DNA from: RGIG5579 sp045597125
Lineage (GTDB): Bacteria; Bacillota; Clostridia; Oscillospirales; SIG627
NCBI GenBank assembly: GCA_045597125.1
Contig: JAZODR010000039.1
Span: 1 to 53,110 of the forward strand
Direction of reading: 5' to 3'
DNA: 53,110 bases
A model generated the notes under the pieces. That model did not search any database. It worked only from the letters and a program-made list of their open reading frames with translations, and had not been told where the DNA came from. The position numbers and the translations under genes were made by a program. Numbering within the stretch: the stretch's first letter is position 1; every line of letters begins with the position of its first letter. Below, in pieces: positions 1-7,613 of this stretch.

Positions 1-23
1 ATCCTCATTTCAGGTTTATAAGA

Positions 24-49
24 TTGTCAAAAGGTGTACCTTTTGACTG
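24..49. repeat. Hix-like crossover site 1 (distal, left inverton)
   Basis: A 26-bp site built as a 12-bp arm TTGTCAAAAGGT, centre GT, and 12-bp arm ACCTTTTGACTG. The 12-2-12 geometry and the TCAAAA bases of the arm resemble DNA-invertase (hix/gix) sites, whose half sites begin TTATCAAAA. Its partner at 161-186 has identical arms but centre AC. The inferred role is strand exchange by the adjacent serine recombinase. Confidence 0.7.
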
Positions 50-66
50 CTAATTTTAATTTGTAT

Positions 67-95
67 ATTTTACCATAAAACACTTGTAATATCAA
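67..95 (-). promoter_or_regulatory. Promoter inside the left invertible segment, pointing out of the window
   Basis: On the minus strand there is TTGATA (90-95), a 17-bp spacer and TAAAAT (67-72). It lies in the 111-bp segment between the two palindromes and fires leftward, away from the recombinase, toward whatever lies before base 1. The right copy carries an equivalent promoter in the opposite orientation relative to its recombinase. The match is good by eye; activity is inferred. Confidence 0.6.
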
Positions 96-160
96 CTGTT
101 TATGAATAAAAACTCAAATTTTGTCGTTTGATCCAACCCATAAAACCTCAGTTGCAACCA

Positions 161-186
161 TTGTCAAAAGGTACACCTTTTGACTG
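161..186. repeat. Hix-like crossover site 2 (proximal, left inverton)
   Basis: The arms TTGTCAAAAGGT and ACCTTTTGACTG are identical to those of the site at 24-49, but the centre is AC instead of GT. Inverting the intervening DNA would make the centres match. The site starts 7 bp past the recombinase stop codon and could also act as its transcription terminator because it folds into a hairpin followed by T-rich DNA. Confidence 0.7.
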
Positions 187-192
187 CTTTCT

Positions 193-798
193 CTATTTGT
201 GTATTAAATTGTATTCTCGTCTGCGGCGATAAAAGGTGGATTCACTTATATTACAAAGCTTGAGAGCATCTGATGTTGATATCTTTCCATTGTCCCAATC
301 CTTAATGATTTTATCAAAGTTTTCGGGTAAAGGGGATTCCGGTCTACCGAATCTAACTCCCTTTGCTTTAGCGGCGGCAATGCCTTGTGCTTGCCGCTTC
401 TTAATGTTCTCACGCTCATTTTGTGCAACGAACGAGAGTATCTGTAGCACAAGGTCTGCAATAAAAGTCCCCATTAAGTCCTTGCCGTTTCGGGTGTCGA
501 GCAGTGGCATATCAATAACACAAATATCAACACCAATATCTTTTGTCAGAATCCGCCACTGCTTTTGAATATCCTCGTAATTACGACCCAAACGGTCGAT
601 GCTAAGTACGTAGAGCAAATCTCCCGCTTTTAACTTCTTGACGAGTTTCTTATACTGCGGCCGTTCAAAATCCTTTCCGGACTGCTTATCAATGTAGACA
701 TTTCCCTTCGGTACATTGTTTTCATCCATAACAACAAGCTGTCTGTCCTCATTCTGATCGATACTCGATACTCGCACATAACCATAAACATTTCCCAT
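193..798 (-). CDS. Small serine recombinase, Hin/Pin DNA-invertase type (left copy)
   Basis: A 201-residue resolvase/invertase. The N-terminal catalytic domain starts YGYVRVSSIDQNEDRQ, with the nucleophile Ser in VRVSS. Further motifs are LSIDRLGRN, the helix around FVAQNERENIKKRQAQGI, and a C-terminal helix-turn-helix (roughly residues 160-200) ending in STFYRRRREY. The length is typical for the Hin/Gin class. I chose the ATG at 798 because TTACCTCC upstream (AGGAGGTAA on the coding strand) is a well-placed ribosome site; a longer frame to 873 has none. The first 155 or so residues are nearly identical to the recombinase at 45596-46204, while the DNA-binding C-terminus is clearly diverged. 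About 95 bp of upstream DNA is also shared. Two 26-bp palindromes just downstream are its likely substrates. Confidence 0.92.
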   Translation of the reverse strand: MGNVYGYVRVSSIDQNEDRQLVVMDENNVPKGNVYIDKQSGKDFERPQYKKLVKKLKAGDLLYVLSIDRLGRNYEDIQKQWRILTKDIGVDICVIDMPLLDTRNGKDLMGTFIADLVLQILSFVAQNERENIKKRQAQGIAAAKAKGVRFGRPESPLPENFDKIIKDWDNGKISTSDALKLCNISESTFYRRRREYNLIHK

Positions 799-991
799 AA
801 TATTACCTCCTGTGCCCAACTTTAATTTTACAATGTTCGGACTAATTTTGTTTTGAGATAATATAAGGAACATAAAATTTGACTTTCAAGAAAACAAAAA
901 AACAGAACAAATAAACTTTTGTTTTGTGATGGTGATTACAAAGTATATGGTGGCGAAATATCTCAAAATCTCGAAAGATTGTGATAAAACT

Positions 992-1047
992 GCAACCAAA
1001 CAGCCTCTTTCGACTCTGTATGAAGCCGAAAGAGGCTGTTTGGTTGC
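992..1047. repeat. Perfect 21-bp inverted repeat
   Basis: Arms at 992-1012 and 1027-1047 are perfect reverse complements around a 14-bp loop. It begins 31 bp past the stop of the membrane-protein gene (1079-1876, minus strand), so it could terminate that transcript, but no clear T-run follows on the minus strand. It could also be the remnant of a small mobile element. Nothing decides between these. Confidence 0.75.
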
Positions 1048-1078
1048 TCTGTCAAGTTGTATTTTGATAGATTTTTCT

Positions 1079-1876
1079 TTATATCCATTTCCAGCATATG
1101 GAATATCGATGTAGCAACAAAGGATTTTTGATTTTAAAGGTATAAACCTTACCCTCGATTTCATCGTGACTATCAATCAAAACCCCTTTGATTTTTTTAG
1201 AATTAGCATTATACTCACCGTACAAGGGTGTGATTTTTTTCTTAACATTGTTAATTTGGACACCCTTATGCACCTTAACTTCAATTATTAAGTTTTTAAC
1301 AGGGCGTTCTATATCAACAAAAAATTCTGGCGCGGTGTTTTGATCGTAATCCATCTTTGCTGAAAAAGATACATCTGCACAATTGTTAAACGGGAATTTA
1401 ACAACATATTTTGCACGACCAACAAACTTACTAGGAAAATCAAGGTTCTTGTCTTTATATTCTACTTGATTCCCTTTGATGTCTATTGTGGTACATGTCA
1501 CAACTGCTTGTTCTCGGCATTCAAAAGTAAGATTGTTGACTTTTACATCGTTCCAAATAAATTCACTGGTAATCTCGCTATTAAACTCTCGATTGCATTT
1601 TGCTGGATAAATCTTTTCAGTTTGCTTGATCTTATTTTTAGAACAAATTTCAAAAGTATGTACATTTTTTCTGTACGTGTACCACCATTTAAAATGAACA
1701 GTATTGCTCCAGCACTTTTTGACAACCCCCGCGCCGATTGCAACAACCGATGCTATTATAATTGTTTTAAGACCAATGAAAGGTGATAAAGCAATTCCAA
1801 TAGCGAGGATTACTGAGACCGCAAGGTTAGAAATGATCCCAGCGAAAATATCGTTGATAAACTTTTTAAAATTCAT
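1079..1876 (-). CDS. Membrane protein of unknown function with C-terminal soluble domain
   Basis: A 265-residue protein. Residues about 10-55 form two closely spaced hydrophobic segments (NLAVSVILAIGIALSPFIGL and TIIIASVVAIGAGVV). They are followed by a mostly polar, beta-rich domain of about 200 residues with no motif I recognise. The start is well supported: AAAGGAG lies 9 bases before the ATG. It sits between the invertase and the Roco GTPase gene, all on the minus strand, in a visibly AT-rich region, which suggests acquired DNA. A terminator-like hairpin stands 40-70 bases upstream of its start. I cannot assign a function. An N-terminal two-helix hairpin before a soluble sensor domain also occurs in some abortive-infection effectors, but that is only an analogy. 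Confidence 0.7.
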   Translation of the reverse strand: MNFKKFINDIFAGIISNLAVSVILAIGIALSPFIGLKTIIIASVVAIGAGVVKKCWSNTVHFKWWYTYRKNVHTFEICSKNKIKQTEKIYPAKCNREFNSEITSEFIWNDVKVNNLTFECREQAVVTCTTIDIKGNQVEYKDKNLDFPSKFVGRAKYVVKFPFNNCADVSFSAKMDYDQNTAPEFFVDIERPVKNLIIEVKVHKGVQINNVKKKITPLYGEYNANSKKIKGVLIDSHDEIEGKVYTFKIKNPLLLHRYSICWKWI

Positions 1877-1916
1877 ATCATTTTGCTCCTTTATTTTGTT
1901 ATTTTTGGTTTGTAAT

Positions 1917-1949
1917 AAAAAACCGAAGTAGCTAATATGCTAACTTCGG
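1917..1949 (-). terminator. Terminator-like hairpin upstream of the membrane-protein gene
   Basis: On the minus strand CCGAAGT pairs with ACTTCGG (with a few more inner pairs) and is followed by GGTTTTTTATT. It lies only about 40 bases before the start codon of the downstream gene. It either ends a transcript arriving from the right or acts as an attenuator for that gene. Confidence 0.55.
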
Positions 1950-2487
1950 AAATACATACAAACATCAAGCCTTGCCGTTTAAGCAAAACCACAATCGAAA
2001 TTTAGCAAACAAGCACTATATAACAATTGGGCTTTGCACTACCTCGAGCCTCTCATCAAAATTACAATAGGATAAAAATAGATGAAAAAGGAGCCTGTCT
2101 CGATATTAAAATTATTTTTTCTTGGAGGTTCAATGGTATCAACCTATCCTAAAAGAAGATGCCTCCCTCAAATAAGCAACACATGTTAATCGCCTCCCAA
2201 CTCTTTATATCCATATTTTAGCACCATAGGAAAATTATATCAATTGTGAAAATCGACAATGTTTTTTTATTTTTTTGGCAAAGCATACGAATTTATTTTT
2301 TAAATGGAATTTGGACTTGACAAAAGCCATGGATATGCATATATTTATAAGCTGCGCGTTTTTTATTCGCATTAAACGATTATATGTTGTGGATGTTTTT
2401 TGAAAAATACTTTTTGTTCTGACATTGCTTTGCAATGATGGTGCTTTTTTTGATAAAATTAAAGAAAATATAAATGGTGTTTTCACA
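1950..2487. other. Intergenic stretch without a recognisable gene
   Basis: About 540 AT-rich bases. I see no convincing reading frame with a ribosome site. An 83-codon minus-strand frame (2235-2486) starts at GTG directly under a hairpin and encodes low-complexity Lys/Phe/Ile sequence. An 18-codon plus-strand frame near 2132 has GGAGG before its ATG but nothing else to support it. The stretch may be decayed accessory DNA. Confidence 0.5.
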
Positions 2488-2544
2488 CAACAAACCTCCG
2501 GTAGTAAACCAAGTTTACTACCGGAGGTTTGTTGTCTTTTTTAA
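2488..2544 (+). terminator. Perfect 22-bp hairpin with T-run
   Basis: Arms 2488-2509 and 2513-2534 are perfect complements around a 3-base loop, and TCTTTTTT follows on the plus strand. The only adjacent gene is the minus-strand Roco gene, which stops at 2575. A hairpin this strong could end that transcript too, but the T-run is on the plus-strand side, where no gene is read. Confidence 0.65.
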
Positions 2545-2574
2545 ACATAATTAAGATGTATTATGTTAGGTGAA

Positions 2575-5304
2575 TCAATCAACCAAAGGTATCTGTGGTA
2601 ATGCTAGCCATTGGGCTATCTTATTGTATTTTGAAGCTAATCCTTTAACAATTCCTGCTGCATGTTTAACCCCAGAAATTAATTTACCTGTTTTCGATTC
2701 AGGATCAGCACATTCGATGAGAAAGCGCTCGATTTTTTTCAATGCACCTGTTTTGGTGATTTCTTCCTTGGTGTTGCATGAATCTAATGTTGCAAGAGCC
2801 GAAGTCACTTTAGCACATTCGTTATCAAATTCTTTTGGTTTGTTTTCTATTTCACTCAACAAATCATTAAAATCGCCTTGTAAACCGTTTATTAAATCTT
2901 TAATTTCAACAGTCACAGTAGTCGATGCAGATGACTCAGCAGTAGAATTGGCAGAAACAGCAATTGTAGGATTGTTTTGCAAATTATTTTGTGGCATGTA
3001 AATGTTTTGTATAATAGGTCCGTAATTATTTTCCATTTTTGTTTCAACTCCATCTAATAATTTTCGTATATCTACGTCTTCAAAAGTGTTTTGACATTGT
3101 ACCGTCTGTTTTCCTTTGCTTTCAGCAAGTAGTACTTTTTTATAATCAAAAAGCCAAGTGCACTCATTTGAGCATATACATGGTATTTGTTCAGTTATAT
3201 TAATTTGATTGTACTGATTGTTAATTTCCTCAAAAGTTGTCCTAATTATTGTTAGCAGTTCTTGTCTCTCGCGAGGCTTTGTACCACCAACTTTAATTTC
3301 AATGTATCTATCAGCCAAATTATCGTGTAATCTAACTAAAGCATATGCATCATGATATCGTAGATAAGCCCCTTTCTTCCAACATTGCTTTACACCATTT
3401 ATAGTTTCAAGATATCGATTAATTGAAACTATAAACCGTGTCATTACGCCTGCCGGAACGAAATCGTACTTATAACGAAAGGCGAGTGAGTCACTCTTTG
3501 GAAAACTATAATCCAAGTTTATGGTTTTGTTTTCAAGTAATTCAGCAACTAAATATTTAGATTCGGAGATATCAAATATTAATTGGAATTTCTTCATTAA
3601 ACTTATTAGATGTATATGACGGTCTAGTGGATAAGATGTAGTGTCATTCCATATAACTTGCAGATCATCAGCATTTAATATACCATTTCTACCTTTTAAA
3701 TGTTTTTCCTGTTCGTCTAACACTTTGTAAACTGCATCCGTTCCCCATTCTGAAGAGAGAATTACGATATTTTTAAGTATAGGATCATCATGATAATATA
3801 GAACGATGCCTAAATCGTTAAGATATTTTATAAGACTTTTGGCTTCATCAACACCGACTTTAAGTCTTGAGCATACTTTTAAATAATCGTTGTAAGAAAT
3901 AAAATTTCTTTGTTTAGAAGTTTTTTCTAAAATCTCACGTATACGCATCCAAGATGATAGCCAAGAGGTTTTCATAAGAGGAAGACTAACAGAAATATCT
4001 TTAATTTTTTTTCGAAGTGACTTAATCCCGATATTATCTTTACAACTAACATAAACAATATCTATAATTTGTGGGAATCTTTCCTTATAGTCAACATCGT
4101 CTAATCTATGTAAGCGACCAAGATCGTTATCGCATTTGTTAACAACAATAATTATAGGGCTATCTCCGGCTAAACTTTGTATTGTTTTTAGCCAATAATC
4201 TATCCTTCCATATTCATCCTCGGCTAGGGCATCCCAAACCAATAGATAAAGAGAACGTTTTGTTAAGAAAAATTGATGTGTTGAATGATAAATTTCTTGA
4301 CCACCAAAGTCCCAAACGTTTAATTTATATTTTTGACCGCTTTTGGTGAAGGACCATGATGCAATATCAATGCCTTCTGTTGAACTGCTTTCTTCGAACT
4401 TATTGTAAATCAAACGATTCAGAAGACTACTTTTGCCAACATGCCCTTGTCCGACTATAATCATTTTTGATTCATTAAAATAGAATTTAGGGGCATCTGA
4501 TTCTTGTGACAATAAATATCGAATAATTTCTTTTCCTGATTGTTTTAAAATTTCAGGGGGCAATTTTCCCTCTAGTGGTGTGTTAAATAGCGCCAACCTA
4601 GAAAGATACCTAAGTTGAGCCATCGAATGAGGAAGAGAAGATATTTTTGTTCCAAACAGATATAAGTGTTGTAAAAATAACAACTCACCTATTTTATCTG
4701 GGAGACTTTCAATTTCTGAGCGAGTTAGATAAACTCTTTTCAAGTTTCGTAACTCAAAAAAGCTTTCGGACAAAGATGTTTCCAAACAATTAAAGCCAAT
4801 TTCTTGAATAGATCGAATCAATAATTGTACAGGCACCTGATTGAAGTTACAATCAAAAACATCTAAATGTATTAAATTAGGAAGATTAAATGGTACTTCG
4901 CTTTCAAACTGAATTTCGCAACTTGACAAACTAAGAACTTGCAAATTTGTTAACAACTCGATTTTAGACGATAAAATCAACGAGTGATTTGCTTCAACCT
5001 TATGTACACCTTCATCAGTTCGTAAAGAACCTGAACGGTTGTTACCCAAATATAACATTTTTAAATCAGGCAAATTCCAAAGTTCATTAGGCAGGGTGGT
5101 TAAACCACAACTTGTTAAATCAAGTGCTTGCCACTTGAATTCTTTTGCATCACGTATTAATTGCAGTAACTGTTCATCATTAAGAGTTGTATATTTACGC
5201 TTATACGGTATATATAGACCAAACCTTCCGCAGGTGTCGTTTATATGATGTTTTTTGCGATCAAAAAGTTTGTAGGATTCTTTTGGTTGCCATAAAATAT
5301 CCAT
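2575..5304 (-). CDS. Roco family protein: leucine-rich repeats, Roc GTPase and COR domain
   Basis: A 909-residue cytoplasmic protein. Domains in order: a short N-terminus; leucine-rich repeats at about 45-255 (LTTLPNELWNLPDLKMLYLG and similar); a Ras-like Roc GTPase at about 280-440, with P-loop GQGHVGKSS, switch II DFGGQEIYHSTHQF and the G4 motif NKCD; a COR dimerisation region at about 450-700; a short Cys-containing segment (CICSNEC); a Ser/Thr/Asn-rich linker; and a helical C-terminal domain of about 110 residues that I do not recognise. Roco proteins are GTP-controlled dimers. In bacteria their roles are mostly unknown, and several families with LRR or C-terminal effector domains are suspected defence proteins. 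I start it at 5304 because GGGAGG sits 8 bases upstream and overlaps the alternative ATG at 5319. It appears monocistronic. Confidence 0.88.
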   Translation of the reverse strand: MDILWQPKESYKLFDRKKHHINDTCGRFGLYIPYKRKYTTLNDEQLLQLIRDAKEFKWQALDLTSCGLTTLPNELWNLPDLKMLYLGNNRSGSLRTDEGVHKVEANHSLILSSKIELLTNLQVLSLSSCEIQFESEVPFNLPNLIHLDVFDCNFNQVPVQLLIRSIQEIGFNCLETSLSESFFELRNLKRVYLTRSEIESLPDKIGELLFLQHLYLFGTKISSLPHSMAQLRYLSRLALFNTPLEGKLPPEILKQSGKEIIRYLLSQESDAPKFYFNESKMIIVGQGHVGKSSLLNRLIYNKFEESSSTEGIDIASWSFTKSGQKYKLNVWDFGGQEIYHSTHQFFLTKRSLYLLVWDALAEDEYGRIDYWLKTIQSLAGDSPIIIVVNKCDNDLGRLHRLDDVDYKERFPQIIDIVYVSCKDNIGIKSLRKKIKDISVSLPLMKTSWLSSWMRIREILEKTSKQRNFISYNDYLKVCSRLKVGVDEAKSLIKYLNDLGIVLYYHDDPILKNIVILSSEWGTDAVYKVLDEQEKHLKGRNGILNADDLQVIWNDTTSYPLDRHIHLISLMKKFQLIFDISESKYLVAELLENKTINLDYSFPKSDSLAFRYKYDFVPAGVMTRFIVSINRYLETINGVKQCWKKGAYLRYHDAYALVRLHDNLADRYIEIKVGGTKPRERQELLTIIRTTFEEINNQYNQINITEQIPCICSNECTWLFDYKKVLLAESKGKQTVQCQNTFEDVDIRKLLDGVETKMENNYGPIIQNIYMPQNNLQNNPTIAVSANSTAESSASTTVTVEIKDLINGLQGDFNDLLSEIENKPKEFDNECAKVTSALATLDSCNTKEEITKTGALKKIERFLIECADPESKTGKLISGVKHAAGIVKGLASKYNKIAQWLALPQIPLVD

Positions 5305-5397
5305 AATAACGCCTCCCATTTTTTATTATTATATCATATATAATGACACAATTCTACAAATTTTTCCATTTTTATGTATTTAGCAGGTTTATTAAAA

Positions 5398-5437
5398 TAA
5401 TAAACCCCATCTTTGATAATTTCAAAAATGGGGTTAT
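5398..5437 (-). terminator. Hairpin between the Fic and Roco genes
   Basis: AACCCCAT in the downstream arm (minus strand) pairs with ATGGGG/TTT in the other, flanked by A/T-rich ends. It begins 39 bases past the Fic stop codon and likely ends the antitoxin-Fic transcript. Confidence 0.55.
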
Positions 5438-5475
5438 TGTGGTGTCAGTTAGTATTTACTATCCTGTACTTATCT

Positions 5476-6189
5476 CTACTCATCCTTATACTCATGTGGT
5501 CTTTCTTTATAGTCTTTAACTTTGTATTCGCCGATGGTATCATATTTACTTGCTTTGGTTTCGGTTGGGGTGTCGGTTTCGTTATCTTCACCAAGGATCG
5601 CATCGAAGAATATGCGCTCGAGGTATTCGTATTTAGAATAAATACCTTGCGATGCCCAAACGAGAGCGTTACGAACGTAGGCAGAGTTTGTTTTAAATAG
5701 TTCGTGTTCAACTTCAAATCCCAATGATTTTGCGAGAAGTACAGCAAACACTATAACCGTTCTTGTATTACCCTCGCGGAAGGGGTGTGTTTGCCAAATA
5801 CTTGCAATAATACGAACGAGTTTGAACACTATATCCTTATCGTTATCGCCGGTTCTTTTGAGCTTGGCGATTTCTTTCATTGTATCGTTCAGTTGTTTTT
5901 TGATTTCTTTCGGATAAGCATAACGAACGGTATCACCGCCAAGAACATCTTCATATTTCACCATTTGAATGGTACGGAATTCTCCCGCCCAATCAAATAT
6001 TTGCCCGAAGATATTGCGGTGAATATCCTGCAAGGTTTCGATATTAAACTTATCGTATTTATAATCATATATCGCCGCCATAGAAAGACCGGTAATATCG
6101 GCTTCTGCCGTACGTAGCAATTCTGAATCTTTTATATCTGCTAAATTTTTAAGCACGTTAACATTATCATATAAATAAGGGTCACGCAT
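5476..6189 (-). CDS. Fic/Doc family toxin (AMP-transferase fold)
   Basis: A 237-residue Fic-domain protein. The catalytic loop HPFREGNTRT (His135) matches HPFxxGNxR, the active site of Fic enzymes that usually transfer AMP from ATP to a Ser, Thr or Tyr hydroxyl of a target protein. Other family features are DIHRNIFGQIFDWAGEFR and the downstream helix. No clear (S/T)xxxE(G/N) inhibitory helix is seen inside this protein, which fits a class I enzyme inhibited by a separate partner. That partner is the gene ending 3 bases upstream (6193-6714), with which it forms an operon. The last 35 residues are charged and low in complexity. Base composition is AT-rich, as for the rest of this accessory block. 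Confidence 0.9.
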   Translation of the reverse strand: MRDPYLYDNVNVLKNLADIKDSELLRTAEADITGLSMAAIYDYKYDKFNIETLQDIHRNIFGQIFDWAGEFRTIQMVKYEDVLGGDTVRYAYPKEIKKQLNDTMKEIAKLKRTGDNDKDIVFKLVRIIASIWQTHPFREGNTRTVIVFAVLLAKSLGFEVEHELFKTNSAYVRNALVWASQGIYSKYEYLERIFFDAILGEDNETDTPTETKASKYDTIGEYKVKDYKERPHEYKDE

Positions 6190-6192
6190 TTG

Positions 6193-6714
6193 TTATACCT
6201 CCGTTACAAAACCGTATCTTCTTAGCGTTTGCTCAAACACCGATAAGAATGTTATATTGCCTTTTTTCCAATTGGCAAGGTCATTTTTTACCCTATCACT
6301 TACGGGAACGCCCTCAATTGAGGTCATAGCATCGGAAAAGGAAATTCGCTTTTCTTTTTCGTCAGCAGAAATGCTATCCATACCGCTTGTAAGCTTTAAC
6401 ATTTTTAATTTGCGTAGCAATGCTTTATCCAATAACTCTGCGGCGGTTTCAATGTCTGCAAGTCTCAATATAACTTCGGGCAGCTCTGCCTCGTATTCTT
6501 TTCTTGAAGAAAGTTGTCTCGTTATTTCTTCTGCTTCTTCTGCCTTGATGTATTTGCTCTCAACAGTATCGCCGTTACGGGTTTGCAAATATAAATACTG
6601 CTTACCGCCAATCGTCTTTTTAGAAATATATCCCTTAGGCAAAACGCTAAGTTTTTGTTCAATTTCAAGTTTTGATGCGAGTAATTCTTTGTATTCAAAA
6701 ATAATATCTCTCAT
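6193..6714 (-). CDS. Antitoxin partner of the Fic toxin (VbhA-like C-terminal region)
   Basis: A 173-residue, highly charged, helical protein encoded just before the Fic gene with a 3-base gap. The C-terminal part, about residues 128-170, contains ISFSDAMTSIEGVPVSDRV followed by WKKGNIT. This resembles the VbhA-type antitoxin helix whose SxxxEG glutamate enters the Fic ATP site; here the spacing between S/T and EG is not exact, so the match is suggestive. The N-terminal 100 residues (with KQYLYLQTRNGD) look like a separate domain, possibly involved in operator binding or toxin docking. GGAGG stands 8 bases before the ATG. The promoter is overlapped by a 15-bp inverted repeat, consistent with autorepression. 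Confidence 0.72.
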   Translation of the reverse strand: MRDIIFEYKELLASKLEIEQKLSVLPKGYISKKTIGGKQYLYLQTRNGDTVESKYIKAEEAEEITRQLSSRKEYEAELPEVILRLADIETAAELLDKALLRKLKMLKLTSGMDSISADEKEKRISFSDAMTSIEGVPVSDRVKNDLANWKKGNITFLSVFEQTLRRYGFVTEV

Positions 6715-6737
6715 ATCATAGCCTCCTGACTACTAAT

Positions 6738-6794
6738 AGTATATCACAAATTAACCTACAAATCAACAATTATTTGAAAATTTGTAGGTTAATT
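6738..6794 (-). promoter_or_regulatory. Promoter and inverted-repeat operator of the Fic operon
   Basis: Minus-strand promoter with TTGATT (6761-6766), a 17-bp spacer and TATACT (6738-6743). A perfect 15-bp inverted repeat (arms 6749-6763 and 6780-6794, 16-bp gap) overlaps it: one arm fills most of the -35/-10 spacer and the other lies just upstream of -35. This is the layout expected for an autoregulated toxin-antitoxin operon. Confidence 0.75.
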
Positions 6795-6825
6795 GCAACT
6801 ATGTCGTAACCAAGACGGCAACTAT

Positions 6826-6996
6826 TCAATTTGATTTTCTGCTAAGACCGCCGTCGCTTGCAACAAATAATGCGATACCTAAACAGATAAGAAAAGCACC
6901 TGTTGATGTTGAGACCTTATACAAAAGTGCAAGATAGCCTGTCCGAACAGTAATTAATATTAAAATCAGCATAACAATAAACTTAAATAGCTTCAT
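6826..6996 (-). CDS. Small two-helix membrane protein downstream of cotJC
   Basis: A 56-residue frame starting MKLFKFIVMLILILITVRTG, with a second hydrophobic stretch GAFLICLGIALFVAS and a short basic tail. AAAGGAG lies 8 bases before the ATG. It begins 35 bases after the cotJC stop on the same strand, so it may be the last gene of the cotJ operon. It could then be a spore-envelope micro-protein; that role is inferred from position only. I do not recognise the family. Confidence 0.65.
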   Translation of the reverse strand: MKLFKFIVMLILILITVRTGYLALLYKVSTSTGAFLICLGIALFVASDGGLSRKSN

Positions 6997-7031
6997 TTTA
7001 AATCTCCTTTATGTACTTAAAAAGCCTTATT

Positions 7032-7610
7032 TCAAGCGGTTTTGTCAGCTGCTCCGCCGTAGTCATTCCACTTTGTTGGTTGTGCTTCACCGAATCTCTG
7101 ATAGTGAACGATCTCGCGTTCACGCAGGTACTTGATAGGATCGCGTACGTCGGGGTCATCTACGAGACGGAGGATGTTGTCGTAGGTGACGCGCGCCTTT
7201 TGCTCGGCGGCGAGGTCCTCGTTTAGATCGGCAAGGAGATCGCCTTTGACGCCGATATATTTCATATCGCAGGGCACACCTGCTGCGGAAGCAGGATAAA
7301 TGCCCGCTGTGTGATCTACAAAATAGGCGTCCATTCCTGCGCGGCGGATTTCGTCAGGACAAAGACCTTTGGTTAACTGATACAGAATTGCGCCAATCAT
7401 TTCTAAATGGGCAAGTTCTTCTGTACCCACGTCATTTAAAATGCCAATTACTTCATTGTAAGTGGCGGTGTAGCGCTGATTCAGGTAGCGCATGGCGGCG
7501 GCAAGCTCACCGTCGGGGCCGCCCAATTGGCTGATGATGATTTTCGCATAGGCGGCATTGGGATTTTTGATTTTAACCGGATATTGCAGTTTCTTCTCAT
7601 ACGTCCACAT
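7032..7610 (-). CDS. cotJC: Spore coat protein CotJC, manganese-catalase family
   Basis: A 192-residue protein of the dimanganese catalase fold. Candidate metal ligands are Glu35 (GGPDGELAAAMRYL), Glu65 and His68 (TEELAHLEM), Glu near 136 (DLAAEQKAR) and His near 169 (EIVHYQRF). This is the usual E, ExxH, E, H set, so enzymatic activity is plausible. CotJC is a coat/inner-coat protein made in the mother cell during sporulation and is thought to guard the spore against peroxide. It lies 3 bases downstream of cotJB in the order cotJA-cotJB-cotJC, the conserved arrangement in Bacillus and Clostridia. The length is typical of CotJC. Confidence 0.96.
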   Translation of the reverse strand: MWTYEKKLQYPVKIKNPNAAYAKIIISQLGGPDGELAAAMRYLNQRYTATYNEVIGILNDVGTEELAHLEMIGAILYQLTKGLCPDEIRRAGMDAYFVDHTAGIYPASAAGVPCDMKYIGVKGDLLADLNEDLAAEQKARVTYDNILRLVDDPDVRDPIKYLREREIVHYQRFGEAQPTKWNDYGGAADKTA

Positions 7611-7613
7611 AGG

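Noticed and set aside
24..186. CRISPR-like repeats at the left end
   Set aside because: Only two palindromic copies are present, with a 111-bp spacer, and the same type of pair follows the other recombinase; the 12-2-12 geometry fits crossover sites, not CRISPR.
2235..2486. 83-codon minus-strand frame
   Set aside because: It starts at GTG beneath a perfect hairpin with no ribosome site, and its product is low-complexity Lys/Phe/Ile sequence typical of AT-rich noncoding DNA.
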